NCBI RefSeq assembly: GCF_033118175.1
Contig: NC_083698.1
Coordinates: forward strand, 46,727,501-46,791,500
Source of the DNA: Dama dama
Taxonomy: Eukaryota > Chordata > Mammalia > Artiodactyla > Cervidae
Direction of reading: 5' to 3'
Length of the DNA: 64,000 bases
The notes under the pieces were generated by a model. The model ran no database searches and was not told the origin of the DNA. It saw only the letters and a program-made list of their open reading frames with translations. Shown here one piece after another: positions 59,096 through 64,000 of this stretch (the stretch's first letter is position 1; each line of letters starts with the position of its first letter). The position numbers and the translations under genes are program-made.

Positions 59096-59234
59096 GTGGG
59101 GTCTCCTGAAAAAAAAAAACAGGAGGACAGGGAGGGGAAGTAACCTATCCTGTGGTGCTGTACTCATCACAAGGCTCATTTATACACAGCCCTGATCACT
59201 CTCAGACACACATAAGCTTAGGGATGGTTTGTCT

Positions 59235-59900
59235 TACAGCTTTATTGAGGTATAACTTACATTCCACAGATTCACTTAGGTATACAATTCGGAGATTTTT
59301 AGTAAATTTATCAAGTTGTGCCATTGTCAGCACTGGTCCAGATTTAGAACATTTACATCAATCTAGAAAAATCCCTCCTGCCAATTTACAGTAATCCCTA
59401 TTCCCATTCCCAGACAACCTACTTTGTCTTTATAGACTTGCTTTTTTGGACATTTGAAATAAATGGAATCTTGCGGTATGTGGTCTTTTGTGTCTGGCTT
59501 TTTAATTTAACATAATGCTACCCTTGGTCCTCTATGTTGCAGTAGGTATTAGTACTTTTAAAAAACTACTACATAGTATCTTATTTAATTATATGGATTC
59601 ATTGTTTAATTGCATGGATAGACCACATTGTCTTTATGCATTCATTAGCTCCCAGATATCTGGGTTGTTGTTTGGCTATTATGATGAATGCTCCTTTGAA
59701 TATTTGTATACAAGTCTTTGCATAGACATATTTTTCCATTTCTTTTTCAGTACATACCAAGAGTGGAACGTCTGGGTCATAAGGTAAATTTATATTTAAC
59801 ATGTTAAGAAATGGCCAAACTGTTTTTCAAAGTACCATTTTATAATCCCACCAACGATGCGGAGTCCATTTCCCCTAGGTATGTAATCATCGTTTTTTTA
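59235..59900 (-). mobile_element. L1 LINE 3' end
   Basis: ttattgaggtataacttaca, then old 3'UTR text. The minus frame 59802-59599 has LPYDPDVPLLV and KTCIQIFKGAFIIIAKQ, which resemble the L1 ORF2 C-terminus and fix the orientation. Confidence 0.75.
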
Positions 59901-60014
59901 CTGGGACAAATACAAGATAATTTGAGATCAACCTGTATGAAGAAATGTATTCAAAACACTGTTCATTAAATACTTTAAATGCACATACAAGAGTGTAGAA
60001 ACATGTTTCTTGCG

Positions 60015-60165
60015 GCTGATTTCAGTCTTGTCTGTACATTAGAATCATCTGGGGAGCTTTGAAAAATTCTGATGCCAGGCTATGTCTCACAATGGAGTGA
60101 GTGGGCAGGCATGAGGACTTTCAATGCTCCCCAGGTGAGTCCAATGTGCAGGCTGAGTTTGCTCC
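60015..60165. mobile_element. MER5-like hAT element
   Basis: cattagaatcatctggggag, ttctgatgccaggctatgtc, tgctccccaggtgagtccaa. Confidence 0.7.
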
Positions 60166-60329
60166 TACTCAAGCACACAAACACAGGCACAAAGTTTGTT
60201 GATTAAAAAAAACTTTGTTGAGTCATTCGCTGAGATAATAGCTAAATAGATACAGCTGAAGCAAGACAGTGTCTCCAGAACACATTGACTGAGGCTGGAG
60301 AGGCTTGATGGCTACAGAAATAAAAAGGA

Positions 60330-60960
60330 ATATACTGTCTGGTTAGACAAGTCAGGAATCTAAGCACCATCTTGGATCCATCATTCTCCCATATCTGACC
60401 TATCACTCCCATTAACTTCCTTCCTAAATATCTTTAGAATCCACTCACTTCTCTCCATCTCCAGTGATATGATCTGGATCCAACCTCTATCATCTCTTAT
60501 CTAAACAACTTCGAAGCTTCCAAGTGGCTTCTTATCAACCTTCCTGGCTCCTTTCCAGCCCATTCTCGACACTGAATCCTAAGAATGCCACCTCATTCAC
60601 AAACAGATCTGGTTATATAACCCTTTTCTTTAATCTTTTAAATTACTCCTCACTTTCCACTGCACCTTGACTAAATAAAAAAACCTATCCTTCGGTGCTC
60701 AGGGCCCAAGTATGCTCTGGCCCGGGCATCTGCTCGCGACACAAGGGCCTCTCCTGGGCAGTGGCTTTGTCCTGCCTTCTCCTCCTGGGTCCTACTGTCC
60801 CCCAGCTCCCAGCTTCTCAGGGAAGGCTCCGGACCACCCCGCACAGCTCAGTCTCCTCCATCACTTGCTCTCATGGACCCCGTGCCTTCCCGTTGCAGCA
60901 TTTATACCTCCGTTTGCTTCTTTAATAGAAATACTCTGGGAGTCTTCTTTCCCTCTCCTG
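60330..60960 (+). repeat. L2 LINE 3' end
   Basis: In order: gacctatcactcccattaac, catctcttatctaaacaact, agcccattctcgacactgaa, gctcagggcccaagtatgct, and a final cttctttaatagaaat-like block. This is the L2 3' layout. Frames here (60695-61014) are part of it, not genes. Confidence 0.72.
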
Positions 60961-61740
60961 CTTTTTCTAAAGAGAACAAGAAAAACTGTGCTTAAACTGT
61001 GCTTACTGTGTTAACCAGCCACAAAATATCAAACCACTTGTGGCAGCCAAAATGGCATGATGGGCAAGGGGAGGGACCATTTTAGGATCCTGCCCCTCCT
61101 TCGCAACCACCAGCTTGCAGGTGAGGTGTGTCTGGAGGGAGCCAGGAGGCCGACTCCTAATCCTTTCGCTCTGCTGATGGGCCAGCAGCCACCCGGCCAC
61201 CATACCAGGAAGGACATACTGATGAGGCTCATGGTGACACAGACACGCTCCCTGGAGGTTGTGAACTCCTCAGAGAAAGCTGCCAACTCCGTTTCTCCCA
61301 GTTACAGCAGGCAATCATTTTCTGCATGATCAGACCCAGTCTGATTATCAGAGGTCCTTGGCACTATTTCTCCAGAGGCTTTGTTTTCCCAGTTTTTTTG
61401 TTTTGTTTCACATTGAATAAGGTACGGGAGCCCTCTGGTGGCAATTTGTAGAAAAATCTCATGAGCAGGAGAGAGATGCTTAGTTGGGGTGAGAAGTCTC
61501 AGTTCTTCACATTTCTTTCCTTTGCCTCCACAAGCTATTTCCAATTATTTTATCAGACATTAAAAGTCAACCAGGTTGCACTGGGTTATATCAATTATCT
61601 AACGTCTTATCCAACTTGTGAAGTCAATTTATAAACATAGATCTTAAAGAAATGAATGATAAAAAAAGGCTTGCTGAAATTACTTAAATTACAAAAGTAA
61701 AATTAATCATTATACTTTAAATTACAGAAGTACCAATTAC
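60961..61740. other. Gene-free stretch
   Basis: Chance frames occur on both strands at 61000-61330; no domain or splice structure supports a gene. Confidence 0.4.
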
Positions 61741-61823
61741 ATTTTTTTTTTAGAATTTTCACATCTTAGGTCTTCAATAAAATTTAAATTTACACACACA
61801 AAAAAAAAGAGAGAGAGAGAGAA
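61741..61823. repeat. Poly(T), poly(A) and GA simple repeats
   Basis: T run at 61742-61752, then acacacacaaaaaaaaa and (ga)n at 61808-61823. Confidence 0.85.
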
Positions 61824-62550
61824 AAGCAAAGCAGGGCCATTATAAACCATCTGAACAAGAAGGCATCAGCAAACCAATGTTTTTTGTGGTCAGGCTTACA
61901 ACTGGCCAGGCTGTGTTGCTAAACAGACCTGTGACTGATGATCCTGACTTGCTCAAAAGTAAATGCTCTCCATGGTAGAAGGACTAAGGTCTACATAGGG
62001 TCTATTAGCATCGTTCAGTTGATGCACGTATCACATTGGTATCCAAGTAACTCTGTAGGGAGGGGGAGCTCTGTGCCAGAACAAGGTCTTATGGGTAGAA
62101 AGCTGGGACCAAGGGCAGATGGAGGAACAAGCCAGGTCTTGGCTATCTGCAGAGCTGGACAGATATGAGTCTCAAGAAGAATTGGGCTGCTGAGAAGGGG
62201 CTGGATGACACATCCGTCAATGCTACTTGTCCACACTCAAGCTGTTTCATCAAGCAGAAGAAGTTAAGGAATCCAGTTGCCATGGCTGGAGATGGCGGAG
62301 GTCCAGGCGGGCAGAAGAAAGGATGACAACAGGAAACAGGCTCGTGGTGATCGGGCTTCAGGAAAGGAAGCAGCATCTAACTTCTCAGACTGTTTCTCCA
62401 AAGGCTGGTTAATATCTATTCCTGCTTTGCATTACAATGTTTGATATGCCCCTCTTTTATTAGCTCTTTTTCATATTGTTTAGCTTTTCATTTAACTTTT
62501 TCTCTGCCTTTTAAAAGCAAAAATCAAACTCTGCATTATATTTTAAAACA
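61824..62550. other. Gene-free stretch
   Basis: No repeat or exon recognised. A reverse-sense poly(A) signal (AATAAA) is present near 62457. Confidence 0.4.
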
Positions 62551-62553
62551 TTA

Positions 62554-62684
62554 GGGGGAATTCCCTGTTGGTCCAGTGGTTAGGACTCTGAGTTTCCACT
62601 GCCAGGGGCCAAGGTTTGATCCCTGGTCAGGGAACTAAGATCCTTCAAGCAATGTGATGCAGCCAATAAATAAAATAAAACATT
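62554..62684 (+). mobile_element. CHR-type tRNA SINE
   Basis: ggaattccctgttggtccag, gtttgatccctggtcaggga and an A-rich end. The flanking direct repeat aaaacattagg (about 62545 and 62678) is a target-site duplication. Confidence 0.92.
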
Positions 62685-64000
62685 AGGAACTCTAGGTTTG
62701 AAGAAGTTAAGAATCACAAAGAGATCATGACTCTTTAATAGTTACTTTTTTGACGGAAATCCAGTCACATCTGCCTATACTGTTACATATACCATTACTT
62801 GGACATTCATATCCCACTAGGAACATGATATATTACAAAAGAGAGAAGGACGTTTAAAACCACATATAATTTTTAATACAAACTCTGTTGCACTAGTACA
62901 GAAATGACCCCTTCATGCACAGATAAATTTAGCATCTACCATTGTGGAAGAGGAAAATCTATACTGTCCCCTGCTCCCAACCCCCATACATTGGTAAATT
63001 TGAAGTAACTTATCTTTGTGCTCTCTGATGCCAAGGCAAGCCTGTCTGGTCTTTCTGGATTTCCACAAGAAAGGCTGATCTGTGAAAAGTGAATACTGGA
63101 GACATTAAACTATGTAGGGCCATCTTTACCTGGGATTACTTCAAACTGTGCTTCGGCAAAGTTCTGAAAATTTCTTCTAGAAACCTGCTGTCAGTATGGA
63201 AAATAGTTCACTCTTTCACTTTCACAGCAAAAAGAGAAAATAAAACCCCAGAAGGCATTTAAGTAAATGCTTTCCAATCCCACGCACTGTATTAATTAGC
63301 TAACATTTTATACAGTACAACATAAACATTGTTGGCATGTTTATTTGTATGTAACTCCCCTAAGCATATAGCATCTACACTCTAAGTGTATTTACAAATT
63401 CAACAAAATATCTACATATAAAAAGCTTTACTTAAAATTAAACTTGATGCAAGTTATGAGAAACCAATTTATTGGCAAGTGAAACTGAGCATTCCTTCAA
63501 CCATAGGTTGCTATAGAATTTCATATGTGGAAGAAAACCATTTGATAGATATTATTTATGAAGCCGGTAGAATATATATGCTTATTTTCAAAACCACAGA
63601 TGTAATCCCTTTGACTGCTGACCTTGTTAGCACTTGTCAGATTTCTTAGATTCTGCAAGGCATCCATGTAATTTGCATATACACTGTTTAATGCCGCAGA
63701 GTTTCAAAAGCTGCCACATAGGTAATGACTTAGAGAAAAACATAATCCTGTTGGTTTGCTTTAGGTGTTTTTGAAATAAGTTTTTAAAAAAATTTTCTAC
63801 CAGGTTGACATCGTTCTTACTGAATGTGACTTGTTTTAATAGAAACCATAAGAGACCATAAAATCATCATATGTTCCAGTTGGTGATAAAACTTTTCTTT
63901 TTATACATATGGGGGAAAATGCTCCTTAAAATAAATTGTGTTCATTTTACTGTCACAGTTCCTTCTTTTACCCCAACATTGCCATCTTCATGAACTCTGC
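62685..64000. other. Repeat-poor AT-rich right flank
   Basis: No SINE, LINE or coding exon is visible in 1.3 kb. On the minus strand AATAAA occurs near 63340, and an octamer-like atttgcat lies near 63671 (plus sense). In mammals NRCAM lies upstream of LAMB4 in the same orientation, so this could be its 3' flank or 3'UTR. That is inference from gene order; nothing in the sequence proves it. Confidence 0.3.

Noticed and set aside
59599..59802. 67-codon minus frame as a small gene
   Set aside because: It resembles the C-terminal part of L1 ORF2 and adjoins L1 3'UTR.
60695..61329. Frames of 76-100 codons in a GC-richer stretch
   Set aside because: Largely within an L2 3' end; no conserved domain.

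Overview
This window is nuclear DNA from a ruminant artiodactyl, probably a bovid such as cattle, sheep or goat. It carries BovB (RTE-type) LINE copies ending in the repeated ctgaactgaa tail. It also carries many Bov-tA SINEs (tRNA-like head plus BovA body), ART2A/BovA2-like pieces, and CHR-type tRNA SINEs typical of Cetartiodactyla. Most short open frames are parts of these repeats or chance frames. There are no bacterial-type operons, CRISPR arrays or phage genes.

One protein-coding locus can be read from splice structure. Seven exons on the minus strand between 13025 and 1497 encode the laminin N-terminal (LN) domain and the start of the first laminin EGF-like (LE) repeat of a laminin beta chain, best matched to LAMB4. 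In transcription order they are 13025-12870, 10140-10005, 5480-5407, 4214-4026, 3177-3114, 2936-2722 and 1618-1497. All are flanked by AG acceptors and GT donors, and the phases fit. The exception is two frame-breaking indels, one at a run of seven C (minus sense) in the first exon seen and one in the last exon, where a stop follows at once. As given, the gene cannot encode a continuous laminin, so this looks like a decayed or decaying LAMB4 unless both indels are sequence errors. The exon with the start codon and signal peptide was not found.

Layout. 1-13 kb: LAMB4 exons and introns, with a 1.8-kb antisense BovB fragment at 6.9-8.7 kb. 13-38 kb: gene-free intergenic or 5'-intron DNA with L1, L2, MER5-like, MIR, LTR and SINE copies, plus one exon-like segment at 29.45-29.51 kb. 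38.5-53.1 kb: a retroelement-dense block with two large sense-strand L1 fragments, nested SINEs, two head-to-tail BovB 3' ends (47.4-49.4 kb) and an MLT1-type LTR. 53.6-56.3 kb: a degraded endogenous retrovirus pol region on the plus strand, broken by stops and a SINE. 56-62.7 kb: older L1, L2, MER5-like and SINE copies. 62.7-64 kb: repeat-poor AT-rich sequence. Mammalian gene order next to LAMB4 suggests it approaches the 3' end of NRCAM, but no NRCAM coding sequence is visible.

I found no evidence of a new multi-gene system. The most informative signals are the LAMB4 frameshifts, the direct repeats around a SINE at 43.6-44.1 kb, two pairs of diverged unclassified repeats, the tandem BovB ends and the degraded ERV.
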